Below are positions 43,342-55,420 of a stretch of 64,000 nt of DNA, in pieces (position 1 is the stretch's first letter; every line of letters starts with the position of its first letter). The notes below the pieces were generated by a model, which saw nothing but the letters and a program-made list of their open reading frames with translations, made no database searches and was not told the origin of the DNA. The stretch is taken from assembly GCA_033964015.1 (NCBI GenBank), contig CM066919.1, forward strand, positions 24,995,204 to 25,059,203, in the 5' to 3' direction. A program made the translations under genes and the position numbers. Origin of the DNA: Scolanthus callimorphus (Eukaryota; Cnidaria; Anthozoa; Actiniaria; Edwardsiidae).

Positions 43342-46300
43342 TACAAATTCCGCAATGCATAGGGCACACATCCCGGTACCTCGAGTAATATTTACGGCAT
43401 ACTCGTTTAGAAATGCCTTTGCAAGAATGCATGTCATAGCATAGAGCCCCTGAAACACAACATATCCAACATGAATAAATTTGACCTCCCAGTTGCTCAG
43501 TTTGAACCATGATATTCAAAGAGAGAAAAAGGTATCTTTAAAGGCCCATCACCAACTGGGAGCCTTTGCGCCCCGTTTTCTTTTGTTTTCAAATTCATCC
43601 ATTGTTTTTCGGCTGCTCTGATTGGCTAATAGTCCGCAAAGGCTCTCGGTTGGTGATGGGCCTTTAAGGGCTCTAAAACAGCGGCAAAACACAAGGCACA
43701 TTTTAAAAGAAAGAGAGTTTGATGACAACACGGTTGATAGGTAACTATAGTATTTGAGCTACACACTCTACGGTATCTTTTAGGGTTGAAACACTGAAAA
43801 TTACCGACGGCCATCCCCGACCTGGGAGTCCTACCCCCACCCGGGAGAGTTTAGTGAATGTGCCCTCTAACAATCATAGATATAACATTATGATTTCTCA
43901 TACTTCGGCATCCTTTCCCGTTTGCTCCTAATGCTGGTGTAATTCCATCCATGCATAAACCATAAGCTATAAAAAAAAGAAAACACTATAAATAGGTGCA
44001 CAGATCATCAAAATCATGCTTCTTCTGCTGGTGAATGCAAGAGTGCAGTGTGACTCTAACTAACTGGCTGCGAAGCTAAGGAGACCACTCTGGACCCTAG
44101 GTTGAATTTCCGAGGGAAAATGTCTGCTGTAACAAAATAATTGTTGATGTTTTCTCATTGGGAATCCCCTTATTTGGAAAACCCGTAAGCATTTTCCCTC
44201 ACATCTCAGCGGAAACAAAAAATAATCACTTTAAAAAACCTTTTGGTCGCCAATTTGCCTTTTTTTTTCTCCGTCAAAGGGCCTGGCAAGAGATTTAACA
44301 ACCACAGGCAGCCCAAACGGATTCGTAGAAAAGACTATGATGAAATTAACTACACTTCGAGAATCTACTCTAGGTCTTTTAAAACTCCTTGAAACTACAA
44401 GAAAATTTAATTTTGATTGAAACATGCACATGGCCCTTTGCGAGTTCGCCAATGCTCGCACTTGGCGACCCTAGCTTAGGTGAATGAACGACTTACGGAA
44501 TCGTCCTCTGCCTCGTTTTTCAGTTGCTTGAGATTCGTCAAATTTTTTCATCCACGCTTTATCTTCTTCTGTCAACTCGTCGTCTCCGTTGCCAAGGTCG
44601 TCAAACAGTTGAGAGAGGTCATCAGTGTCTCTTACGAGGTCACTGTGGTCTTCAGAGTGGATCAGTTTGTCAAGCTCTTCCATCAGCCCGTCTGGAGGAA
44701 TTCAAAAGGATGATAATGACAAAGAATCATGATGATGACAATAATAGCGATGATGATGATGATTTATGATTATGATTGTGGATGTAATGGATTTAGATGG
44801 ATATAGATTTTACGCATACATTTCTTGTCCAAGATGACTAAAAACTGTTTCAAAAACGTTGGCTCGCTTCTAGTTCAATATTTGAGAATGAAACGAACAA
44901 TATATATACAATGCTTGTCAATCTAATGCCATCCGCCTCGACTATTTTTTTTCTAATTGCGGATGGCATTGCCTTTTTTCCTAACTTTATTTATTTTCAA
45001 AATAAACTTCTTGTCTGCTTGTCTTTTGAAAACGTATAAGTTAGCTGGAATTATTATTTTTAAAAGTGACAATCTAAGAAATGGAGAAATGTTTCCTCCA
45101 AATGCGGCGTTAAAAAAGCTACTGCCGATATGAGGTATACATTTCTGACTATGGCATGTGAAGTATTAGTAGCCTAACGGAATCAGAATAAACATGAGAT
45201 ACATTTTTAAGGAGTAATTTACACACTTTTAGACCAGAATTTATAACTTAAAAAGTGCATCTATATATTTAAAATATTGTTGCGGAAAACAGACCCATCA
45301 TTTCGGCGCTTGTATATGTGCATACGCCAAAATCTGACTTGGTTGTATCCTGAGTACCAGGTATTCGGAGGAAGTATTGATATTTTCGTTTGTCGCGCAA
45401 ACTTGTTAAAGTCTGTCTCGCAGTAAATTTGTATTCGCGCGCGCTGGAAGAATCTTCTGGGAACGAGAAAACTACGCATGGTGACTCATTATTCTGAGAA
45501 CTCTCACTTTCACATTTCCGCCGGAACGCCAAACACGTTTTGGCTGCCGTCCAACAAACTTTTTAAGACAGGCGCACGGATTTTTTCGTTTGCAGTTTAT
45601 GGTAAAGGACTTGGTTTTAAAACCTAGGTAGTCCTTATAAGTTCAAAACTCCCCTCAAAGCCTGCGTGAAATCACCCAGAGCTGTTCACTCACGTTTGAT
45701 TGACGAAAGCCAAACCGCGGTTTGTTAGTTGGCGAAAAGTTCGCAGAATTATGAAAATGGCGGTAAAATAAGATTTCACAAAGTCTTTAAACGTTTTCTC
45801 TAAGACGTAATAGCGTTAAAAATGTACGCAGTCATGGACGGCGCGTCTGAGTGTGACCCTAAAGTGTCCTTTCTAAGCAGGGCCCTACTGATGATAGATA
45901 CAAGCATGGAACACTTCGCCTACGCGAACAAAGAATCCATTTGCAGTGCAGCTTTACGTTGAGTATGCAAGTTACGATAGAATTTATAATCCCCTCTAAA
46001 CATTGCGTTGGGGTTCTAAACCAGGGCGAAGTTTATAGAGCTAAGTTATTGGCTCGTTGACTGAAATATACTGAAATGTCAATATGATTCTTCTTAAATA
46101 GTGAACGTTCTATCTTTTTGTGTTTTACTGTAGATTGGTCTGTCAAAAAGACGACTAGCGATAATCATTCTTATCGTTGACCTTCCCAGAACTTGTGTTT
46201 ATCTCCAATACCGTTGTCCAGTTACAACGGTATGAAGATGAGAAGTCATGTTCGATGCAACAAAAATAAGATAACTTTACTTTGAAAATGAATTCTAAAA

Positions 46301-47726
46301 ATCCATGAGGCACTTTTGGAGTGAAGCAGTTCTAGTAAATGACAACGGGGAAACAAATGTCAAAACATTTATTTTCGAAAAGGAATGTACTGGTGAAGTC
46401 TCAAATTCCTTCGTTGAGAGTTAAATTCATTTCGACGAAATTATCGCCTCAAGGGAAGATACCTAATTTAATATCGCGAAAAGTAATTTTAAAGTTCCAG
46501 ACCACGGGCATTACTTTCAGAATTGTTTCAAGGCAACAATGTAGTTTTCCATCAAAAGAATGAACTAGTAGAATTGTTTCAATTCCGATATCTGCGTAGT
46601 ACTGCATTCTTTCCGCCACAAAATGGCGTCGCGTGGGAAGCTTTTGACTTGGTTTAGTAATCTGTTCTCATTTAACGTTTAAAGCTCGACCTTTGACGTC
46701 GCAGAGGGAAGCCGTGAAAGATATTAACAACACTAAGGTGTGGCAGTTCAATACTGCCAGGCATGTTGTCCAAATTTCGCACAAACGTTTGGGAACCAGA
46801 ATCTATGCTTCATCCCCTGAATAATGAATTCATGATCGACTCTAGAGGGGCACGCATGACCCGTTTTGACTGTAATATTAAAAAAGATAACGCGATAAAG
46901 TGGAAATATCCTTTAATGATTGCTAATGATCTGATTTTGTTTTCCAAAAATGATAACAACACCTTTTGATAGTTTAGAGGACAGTCCTGTGTATTACAAT
47001 TTTTCAAAACTCTTAGTTATCTCTGACTGAGCACTCAGACAACAGGCTTCTGTCTGCGTGACACGAAGGAAAGCTGCACTTGTCGACCTCAAATTATCAG
47101 GCGCAAACAGTGGAAAATACTACCCGTGCACTAAAGTAGCTATATCCTAGGCTCGATTGAATAAGCTTGAGTCCGTTGGCCAATTTGAGAATTTGAGGAA
47201 ATTAAAGTTTAAGATGAGAGATCTAAATATTCTTTAGTCACGTTATGGGCGTGCCACTTTAAGATCAAAGAAAATTTTATTGAAGACTTAAATCATGGCG
47301 GGGGTCATTCAAAGATATCATTTATACTCGGCAGGACGCTTTAATCTACCTTTTATACCTTTGTTAGAAAGAGCTAAAGGCCATTTAACTACACGTAGAC
47401 AGGTTTCGCATTACAGTATCCAGAAAAACAGATAGTCCCTCAGCTTCCGGAGCAATGTATCAAAAATTCCTTGCCTGCAGCATCTGTCTCAAAATTCACA
47501 TCTACAAACCGACAATAACTTTCCCAACCGATATAAGTATAAAAACAACATGAATGTAAGAGTAAGAAAATATTATAACCTCGCGATTAACACCAAGAAA
47601 GGGTTTATCGTGTCGTTATAGAAAGAGAATATTTTGAATGCGATTAATAGCGTTTTAGCTTTTCTTACCTCGTTCTGGGAGTGCTAGAGCACAGCACACA
47701 GAGAGAAGTAAAATGAGCAACTTCAT
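43342..47726 (-). CDS. Secreted ShKT-domain peptide precursor (signal, acidic propeptide, six-Cys domain); 3' end not resolved
   Basis: Four exons on the minus strand with in-phase splice sites: 47726-47669, 44691-44497, 43966-43904, 43449-43342. Every junction is phase 1. Exon 1 encodes a classic signal peptide (MKLLILLLSVCCALA). Exon 2 encodes a ~60-residue Asp/Glu-rich propeptide ending in a Lys-Arg site and an Arg-rich stretch. Exon 3 has two cysteines. Exon 4 has six with spacing C-x5-C-x7-C-x10-C-x3-C-x2-C, the ShKT pattern, with an aromatic-basic YSRYR stretch before the fourth cysteine. ShKT domains occur in anthozoan channel-blocking toxins but also in many non-toxic secreted proteins, so toxicity is not implied. 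Exon 4 ends at A|GTAAGT. The last exon, probably very short, was not identified. The gene has phase-1 modular exons typical of secreted proteins. Confidence 0.75.
43539..43666. mobile_element. 128-bp MITE inside intron 3 of the ShKT precursor gene
   Basis: It begins TAAAGGCCCATCACCAACTG and ends TTGGTGATGGGCCTTTA. Imperfect inverted similarity extends over ~30 bp (GGGAGCCTTTGCG against CGCAAAGGCTCTC). It lies between exons 3 and 4 of the ShKT gene. Confidence 0.85.
44721..44770. repeat. GAT-rich microsatellite, intron 1 of the ShKT gene
   Basis: Imperfect GAT/GAC units (GATGATGAC, GATGATGATGATGATT) just upstream of exon 2 in the sense of the gene. Confidence 0.7.
45494..45751. mobile_element. 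MITE, 'CTGCGAAC...GCCAAAC' family, intron 1 of the ShKT gene
   Basis: The right part has CTCAAAGCCTGCGTGAAATC, GTTTGATTGACGAAAGCC and ends GGCGAAAAGTTCGCAG. The left part carries the inverted CGCCAAACACG and GGCTGCCGTCC. The same ordered blocks occur at 59867-60155. Confidence 0.6.
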
Positions 47727-48850
47727 GCCGGGGCCTTTGAATCCAACAGCTGTGGTAGTCTAACTTCTTCTAGTAAGGCTCCAAGTGTAGTACTGCTCCT
47801 GAGACTTAAAGGGCCCTTATTTATAGGTCGCGCGTGAATTAAAAGCCCAAGCGGTATGTGGTGTTGAATTACCTGATGAATCTCAATGACGTTCTCAATC
47901 ATACCAAAATATCACCCTCCTTATTACGCTTGTCGGCTACTCGAATGACAAGCATTTTGGAATTATTAACATTCCTATAGTCTGGGTTTTTCATTGCGGC
48001 GTAAGTGAGCTTAGATAGCAAACTCGAAATGCTTACTTGATTGAGGGATCGAGTGTGGCACCATGTTTGGCATTGTGATACATCGGGTGTGACTGCACTA
48101 GCAGGCTTAGTTTACTACTTTGTGCAGATGCAGATGCGTGCTTATTTGTGCATCTTTAACTGTCATCATAAATCAGTCTCACTATTATATCTAACCAACT
48201 CCCCTTTACTGAGGTGAACTCTCCCCAAACGCCATACCGCGTCAAGTCAAACGTCTAAAGAGCCTCGATAAATTTCGCGACCTCTCTGCGAGATGTTTTT
48301 GAATAGAATTAGGTCCCTCTCGAATGGTCCTTGGCTGCGAGTCCGAGCATTTTGATTTTGAAGCAAATACGAGCAACGAGCACTTTTTGCGCGAGCACTA
48401 CCAACCATCTCTGCCCATCATTGTCGAGCAATCGAGCACCGAATAATACTCCGCGAGCAAGTGAACACCGCAAAAATCATGGTTGTGCAAGCTGCGAGTA
48501 CAGCCTAGACTTGTGTTAGAGAAAAATCTAATATTTGGCGAAATTGGCAAAACTGACGAGGCCAGCTTTGATGCGGACGCCAGAACACAATTCGACGGTA
48601 AAAATTAGAAGGTGGACTCGCAAAATTATGAAAAGTGCAGTAACGTACATTTTAAACAAAATTCTAAAAGCCACACCGAACAGTAAGCCATTTTACGGTT
48701 TCTATTCATCTTTTTTTCTATTAATTAGAATTACTTCGACTGGCTTCGCTTATGGTCAAGAGTTTACATCAGGTTGTGCTTAAAGGGACAAAGCCCACTT
48801 TGTGGGTATATTTAGATTATTAAGATAATACAGCGGTTTTGAGGTGAACT

Positions 48851-49359
48851 TCAAGATTCAAAGACTTAATCTTGTGGGTTAGACGCCCGGCCACATCCTG
48901 AAAGTGTGAGAAGACGTGGGAATGTTTTTTTTTACGTTTTGAAAAAGGAAAATTTCTATAAAGGAAGGTCAAAGGCAATGTTGGAGATTTGGGTTTGCAA
49001 TGAAGAGTTGCGAGAGCATCATTGGAACCTGGGCACAAAATTATCGAGAATTGCTTGGAGTATTTAAAGACCAGCGGCGTAGCCAGGAATTTCTGAAGGG
49101 GGGGGGGGGGGAGGGGGGGGGGGGGGATAGTGAAAACATGGGACGAAAGTTCAAATTTCCTTTAGCAAACAGTAAATGCATGGGAATTAAATCTCCCGTG
49201 AAAGGGGGGGGGGGCGCCCTCCCCCCCTGGCTACGCCCCTGACGACGGCTGAAGTTAGAGGCAAGACTCAAATATAACTCCCTACAGCAGGGGCGGTCCC
49301 CCCCCCCCCCCCCGATGTGGCCGGGCGTCTAACCCACAAGATAAGTCTTTGAATCTTGA
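48851..49359. repeat. Inverted repeat with 46-bp arms enclosing a MITE
   Basis: The arm at 48851-48897 (TCAAGATTCAAAGACTTA...AGACGCCCGGCCACATC) is mirrored at 49314-49359 (GATGTGGCCGGGCGTCT...AAGTCTTTGAATCTTGA). The 416-bp loop contains the hAT-type MITE at 49072-49241. Confidence 0.8.
49072..49241. mobile_element. hAT-type MITE with CAGGGGCGTAGCCAGG ends
   Basis: It begins CAGCGGCGTAGCCAGGA and ends CCCTGGCTACGCCCCTG. The end sequence CAGGGGCGTAGCCAGG is that of a widespread family of non-autonomous hAT elements in invertebrates. The ~170-bp body has G runs at both sides. No clear 8-bp target duplication was found. Confidence 0.75.
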
Positions 49360-50884
49360 AAACACTAAATGATAATGATAAGAGGAAAAAAAAATCAAAT
49401 TAAAAAATGAATGTACACTAAATGAACACTGAACAATGAATGAACATTTTTTAACTGTTATTTTTATTGGCAAGCGAGCCCATGTAACCGTTTTGCGATA
49501 TACAGTGCCCTTTGGAGTTTTGAATAATAACTAAGGGGTCTACGTGCACCCCCGGGAGCATTAGCAGACTTCAGTGATTTACCAGATGGGATGTGAACCC
49601 GAGATAATCGTTCCCGAATGGAGTCTGCACTCCACTTTTAGTAATATATTTATCATATATTTATTTTTCGAACCAGTGCAGACAGGCAGACAGACAGTGT
49701 TTATTTTATAGAGAGCCGTAAGTAAAGAGTACACATAGGCGTAGCCTCTAGAAATTATATAAAGATTTAAATTGGCCAGGTTTGCCTTATGGCGAAGCAG
49801 TCAGTGGCAGTTGTTGACGGGGGGTGGGGGGGGGGGGATGGCAGTTGCCCCCACAACGAAGTAACATTTTTAGTGTCAACATGTGGGGAAAAACCTGCTT
49901 CCCCCCAGCAAATACAAGATGGCCAAAGCTCGAACTCGCCTGTTATTCTTGAAGGAATTAATCAAGTAACAAGTGATTCAGCAAATGGTGTCTCTTTGTG
50001 TGCGGTTTAATCAGGCAATAAGAGGTGGGATGTGAAATCTAGGAACTTTGCCCGCCTTTCCAGCCCACAATATAATTGTTCTTAAATATTTGTGGCTACT
50101 GAAAGTATCCAATTATTAAAATGACCCATTTCTGAAGCCTATTTTGTATTTCTCATAAGTAAACAGTGTTCATGGGTCTACGCCTAGGTGTTTTTTTTTT
50201 CTCGTCGTGACCACGCATCACTCGATAGCGACTGACGCGAGGCCTCAGGGGGAAAAGCGGCGTCGCTTCCCCTGTGTGTTGGACGCACTGCGCGCCTGAT
50301 TGTTCGAACTTTATAACAAACTCTTTTCAGGACATCTCGTCTTTAAAGTGTCTCCTTCGATTTTAGCTTTCGTATATGAAGCTGATATCATGCTGAAAGT
50401 TGAATAAAAGAAAATGAATTATCTTTTCTTTTTCTCGGCTATGTACCAGAAAATAGACTGGACATAAATGATCGTCGGACGATTGGTCTTGGTGTAGACA
50501 GACTGGTGTAACATGCGGTCCTTTTCACAGTGACCCTTTGATCTTGTTCCGAGGGAAACAGCGAGTTTTGTTTTCCCGAGAATCTCGATGAATCAAATCT
50601 ATTCCAATACTAAATGTGAAGCTAGATTCAAAGCCATCGACGAAGCTACAGTGATGAAATTGTACTACTTGTCTTTGGAAAGAACACATGGGTCTTCAGT
50701 GCCTAACTTGTCATGCAATAAGTGACTGATCACGCAATGCTGTAACGAAGTAAAGGTATACAAGTCACGTCCTTTTAATACAGTATACCGCCCAAAAAGG
50801 TATGGCAAAATTAGTATATAATTCCTCACGGTTCCCGAATGATTAGTCCGTGTAAGTCTACTGTCCAAAAGAAAACGTTCAGTT

Positions 50885-51104
50885 AAGCCCGGTGCACACT
50901 AGCGACATAACGACGTTATGTTGCAACAAAAAAAGCATGGGAAAATAATTGAAATAATCATTTTTTTCCATGGAACATCATTAGATTACTTCACCACAGC
51001 AATCTTATGTTATCTTTTGTGGATTTCAACGCTGTGAAACCACTAGATTTTGTTCGCGTGATATTTTCCTTATGTCGTTATGTCGCAAGTGTGCACAAGG
51101 CTTT
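50885..51104. mobile_element. MITE with AAGCCCGGTGCACACT ends
   Basis: It begins AAGCCCGGTGCACACTAGCG, then ACATAACGAC. It ends GTCGTTATGTCGC, then AAGTGTGCACAAGGCTT. The inverted pair covers ~30 bp. The interior is AT-rich and non-coding. Confidence 0.82.
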
Positions 51105-51366
51105 ACAAAAAGACTTTTACTGTGGCTCAAGAAACACTAAAAGGTTTACTGAATAATTATTTTGTATCGTTTGATAAGAGATCTTTGTTTTTATATTTGT
51201 TTTCTATGATTGATAATTCTGTAACGAAGCTGTTTGCTTTGCTTTGTTTTTGTAGTAGTATCTTATCTTAATGTAGTAAGCTAGTTATTTAGGTAGAACA
51301 TTTGCTGTATTTGTATGATTGACAATGTATCTGTTAGATATACGGAATAAAGATTATTATTATTAT
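51105..51366 (+). repeat. Probable LINE 3' tail ending in AATAAAG(ATT)n
   Basis: T-rich sequence with a poly-pyrimidine character ends GGAATAAAGATTATTATTATTATG. A 3' terminus with a short (ATT)n microsatellite is typical of CR1/L2-type non-LTR retrotransposons. No reverse transcriptase remnant is present in this short fragment. Confidence 0.4.
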
Positions 51367-51689
51367 GTGTCGAAACGAGTCAATACTGAGCGAAGTCGTT
51401 ATAACAATTTGATGAAAGGGAGCGTTAAAATATCATGTGCTCTATTTTCACTGTGTTGATTAGTGCTGTCTTAATGATAGCTAATAATGTTATTTCTGTC
51501 CACACAGAGTGTATAAGTAAGCACTAATTACTTTTTTTCGCCGAGAAGCGCGCCTATAAATAAATGTGTTCCTCATTTTTTATCAATTTAATATTCATGC
51601 CGAGTGTTCCATAGGGTTCTGAATAAGTTGATCCAAACACAATGGGCTCCAAAAGAAAATACATGAAAAGGAAATCCATGAAGCGACTT

Positions 51690-51920
51690 TGTTAATTTAA
51701 CATGATTTAAACCTGAAAGGGCTATCGGATGAGACAATAAACCGTGGTCCGGTCGTGCCATCCCCATCCTACCCAATTCCGGGGGGAGGGGGACGTCGAA
51801 GAACTGGCACTGCCCTCATTATCTGTGCTTATATGGCCGCTCGGTTGCCAGTAGCACCGTTGAGACCAGTAATAATTCAGCTCTCGAACTGTAGGTCTGG
51901 GAAGTCGGCCCGCTCTGACA
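51690..51920 (+). repeat. Retroelement-type 3' tail, copy near 51.8 kb
   Basis: The blocks ATCGGATGAGACAATAAACC, GTGGTCCGGTCGTGCC, GGACGTCGAAGAACTGGCAC, TCTGTGCTTATATGGCCGCT, CGTTGAGACCAG, AATTCAGCTC and CTGGGAAGTCGGCC match the tail at 26955-27180 in order. Confidence 0.5.
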
Positions 51921-53475
51921 TTTTCATTTTTTTTATCGTTTATCGTATTGTAACGGCAAAAAATATATTGTCAATCAACATCTACTTGAAGGAAGCGACC
52001 TTCTGCTCGATTAACCTTTCGTCTAAAAATATGGAGACGCGATAAACAAACACGGCGATAACACTACCACACCGAAGGGAAACACTCTTCCTTGACCCGG
52101 AAAAGTTTTGGTGAAAGAGTGAAAGGAAAAGCTTCAGAGGGGAAGCGCGAAGCGTTATTAAAAGGTCCGAAGTTGCATGCTACGATAGAACAAAAGAACA
52201 ACCAAACAGCTAGAAAAACACACTGCAAGAACAGCACTATTTTCTCAAAGCCAACATGGGACCTACTCGAATGATTTTCCTTCGATTCTTGAATTCAAAT
52301 CACGAAAGAACTGTGTTTATCGGGCCTCGGAAAAGCGGGGGTGTGGTGGATTGCCATCGATTATTCTAGTAACCATGCCGTATTTAATAAAACCCTGATT
52401 CGAAGACCTTGTTTGCGACGTAAACACCCAGTTGGTGGTGATTATATACATTAAACAAAAATAGACGACCCAAGGAAACGCGAGAGATTACTCTTTCGAT
52501 GTCAAATATCACAAACACATGTCCATAAATGATACTATTTGTCAAACATAAAAGGAAGCCATGGAATCTAAGCTGGTTGCATCCCACATAGCCCCTGCGT
52601 CACGAACTCATAGCATCACGCACTTAAAAAATACTTTTCATTTCAGAGTCTTACGGTGGAAAATCTCTTTTCATGGACCGTAAATTATGCTTCAGTTTGA
52701 TAGTGAATTACCATGGGGATTATATGGGTAATTTAGTGCAGGTCCTCTTATTGGAATTTCTTAATTTCATCTTAATTCTGAAGCACTGAACTCTTCTCTT
52801 TTAATTGTAAACACTTGAAAATGAATGCCTAGTAATTAGACTCGCATCCACTTCACGCGATAGGGCGGCGCTTGAATGAACGAGCTCTTGATTACTTGAG
52901 ATCTTTGAAGCTCATTCCCTTGCCACTTAAGAAATTTCGATCAAGACTAAATTAACTCGAGAAATTCCTACGCGTTTTGTTGAGCACAGGGTAGGGCACG
53001 TCGTCGTCGCCCATGCTTTCTATTCTTGGTGTTCACCTCTGGAGACATTTGATTTTTAGCGAGTAACTTAGAACAAAAAGCCAATATTCTGAAAGAGAAC
53101 TATATGCTTGATAGTTTTGCCACGTGTTAGACTGGTATCTTATGTTACAAGCGAGATATAAGCGAACGAAAGTGCGAACTGTTTACTCGGAAGGACTCCA
53201 ACATGGCGGCCAAATTACCTAATGTGCCGTAAGCCCACAACATGAGCTAGTATTGTCCAAAATGTGATTTATTTGCACTTATTTAACATATTGGCTTTCA
53301 TCGAATTCTCCAAACAAGAAAATTACCAGAAATATGGCGTGAAATCGATGCATAAAGAAGCGTGACTAGTATTGTGTGGCAGAAATTGCAGCACCGATAT
53401 CTCAGGAGATAAAAGCAGGAACCCGATTAAATTTGGTGTGAAGACTCCTAATGGGGAACTGTAACTAGTCTGAAA

Positions 53476-53862
53476 GGCCCGGGGGGGGGGGGGGGGGACT
53501 CTAAGGTTAAAATGCTAGGGGTGACCGTCGGGAAACTCGAATTTTGACCCTAAAAAATACCTGGTTGGAAAAAATTTCCACCCTAAAAAATACCCCTTAG
53601 TCTGAAAATACCCTAAACATTACCAACAATTTTGACACATTAAATTTTATTCTGGCCGTTTATGTAATATACATCAAATGTATCCTCTCGACTTTCAAAA
53701 ACACTACCTTAATTGTGTGAGAACCCCCTAAAAATACCTATTTTTCTTACTATACCGTTCTTTATTTTCGAACCCCTAAAAAATACCAGATCGCCGATTT
53801 CAACCCCTAAAAAATACGACGGTCACCCTAGCATTCGAATATAGGGAGTGCCCCCCCCGGGC
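53476..53862. mobile_element. G-tract-ended MITE carrying CCCTAAAAAATACC minisatellite, second copy
   Basis: It begins GGCCC plus a ~18-G run and TGCTAGGGGTGACCGTCG. It ends CGACGGTCACCCTAGCA, a spacer and CCCCCCCCGGGC. The motif CCCTAAAAAATACC or a variant occurs about six times between. It matches 42150-42576 in layout and motif but has diverged in the ends (GTGACCGTCG against GTGCTCGTCG). Confidence 0.75.
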
Positions 53863-54064
53863 TGAAAGGCACAGTTTCATAGAGTCCATAGCTTCAAAGT
53901 TAGGATTTTGATGACGTCATGTGAACACAACCAACGCCGGGAATGCGTCTCGAAGCGTAGGTTACCCTGCGATGAGAGGTTTCTTTCCATTTATAGTCTT
54001 TTATCATCTAGCAAACTTGTTACATGCTTGCTATCGCGTTTGTTGCATCGCGTCTTTTTGAAAA

Positions 54065-54182
54065 ATGGCAAACAACGACGCGAAACACCAGACACGCGAA
54101 CAACTTACGACGCGAAATACCAGACACGCGGCGAACTTTACGAAATGCGACGCGAAATTACCAGACACGCGAAAAACTGCGA
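54065..54182 (+). repeat. Minisatellite of CGACGCGAAATACCAGACACGCG-like units
   Basis: Four or so imperfect ~30-bp units with the words GACGCGAAA, ACCAGACACGCG and AACTTACG. A looser relative (ATACCAAACACGAGAACTTTGC) is present near 36270. Confidence 0.65.
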
Positions 54183-55083
54183 TAGATAAAAAAAAAGCTC
54201 TTTAAAACTTACATGAACTGTACTTCGCTAGCGCCGACTGTAGTGAATCATCACATAGCCCTTCTGTAAGAGAAGTAACAGTATACTCAATAAACTTTCA
54301 TTCAGTCATCCAGTACAACCGATATTTTGAGGTTTGAGTCCGTTTTTAGCGGTTTCTCTTTTCACCTCTCTCGCCTCTATAAAAACAAACATTATATGCT
54401 ATTGAAACGATTTCAGGTTTATTCAAACAATTATTTTGAACTCCCAATGCGCTGACCGAAAGAAACTTCTGGAAAAACTGACCGAAATAAACTTCTGCTC
54501 TGTAGCAACGTGACCATTCGACCTTCCTCTTCAGATTTGCTCGACGCGAAATTGAATTTTCATCGGCGCAAATTTTCTAATTTTCCAACGAGCATCCCTA
54601 GCACTTTTATCTGGAAAACCTTCCCGGGGATAGAGCCCATTGGGCGCGTAATCGATTGGACATGTTCGCATAGGTACGCACAGAATAAAACGCGAAATCG
54701 TAAAACCAAGTACTGAAATGCCAAGTCATGTTGTAATACTGTACCATGATTTATTGAGACAATTATTACTATCTACTATTTTCATATTTACAAATTTATA
54801 GAAATTCGACATGTCCTTTCCATGGTACTTTGCTATAAATTCCTAACATCTCCTTAGTTACAATTACATCTTCCTTTCACTGGCTGTCACCGAGGGAAAA
54901 CTAATATAAGAGTGTTCCCATTTAGTAAAAGTTCCTGCCTCGTACCCAGGCACGTCCAGGTTTCGTAATAACGAGAGCGCCTGGAGCGAGGTTCCGCGCA
55001 AGGGATCACGGGAAGGGACGTCTCATTTTTCCGTTGATCCTTCCCGCCACTCAAACGTTCCCAGGGCTCTTTGCGCGGCTTGT

Positions 55084-55384
55084 GGGCCATTCAATATTTT
55101 AGCCGCACCCCCCCTACAGAAGAATTTTTTCTAGGGGGTATAGCAAAATGGCCATTTCCGAGGGGTCAAACAGAAAGAAAGGCTCTTCCGTGGGTTTTTC
55201 CGAGGGGTTACAATAAGAAAAAGCCTCTTCCGTGGGTTCTTCCGAGGGGGTGCAATAAAAAACAGCCTTTTCCGTGGGTTTTTCCGAGGGGGTGCAATCC
55301 ATAAAGGGCTCTTTTTTCCGAGGGGGTTACTAAAGAAAATGAGCTCTTCCGTAGGGGGGGATCGGCTTAAAAATGGAATGGCCC
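55084..55384. mobile_element. MITE with ~40-bp ends enclosing a ~43-bp minisatellite
   Basis: It begins GGGCCATTCAATATTTTAGC then CCCCCCC, and ends with the complement (GGGGGGGAT, then CTTAAAAATGGAATGGCCC). Between the ends, five units of CTCTTCCGTGGGTTTTTCCG plus AGGGGGTGCAATAAAAAA recur with a period of ~42-45 bp. The translated repeats form an ORF on both strands by chance. Confidence 0.82.
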
Positions 55385-55420
55385 TGTTCCCGTGAGTATT
55401 CCTTCTTTCTCTTCCTGCTA

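Noticed and set aside
53908..54189. 93-codon ORF, Arg/Thr-rich
   Set aside because: Its second half is the minisatellite at 54065-54182. Nothing supports a gene.
55071..55304. Pro/Lys/Trp-rich repeat ORF, a possible secreted repeat peptide
   Set aside because: It is open on both strands because the minisatellite unit lacks stops. It lies inside a MITE.
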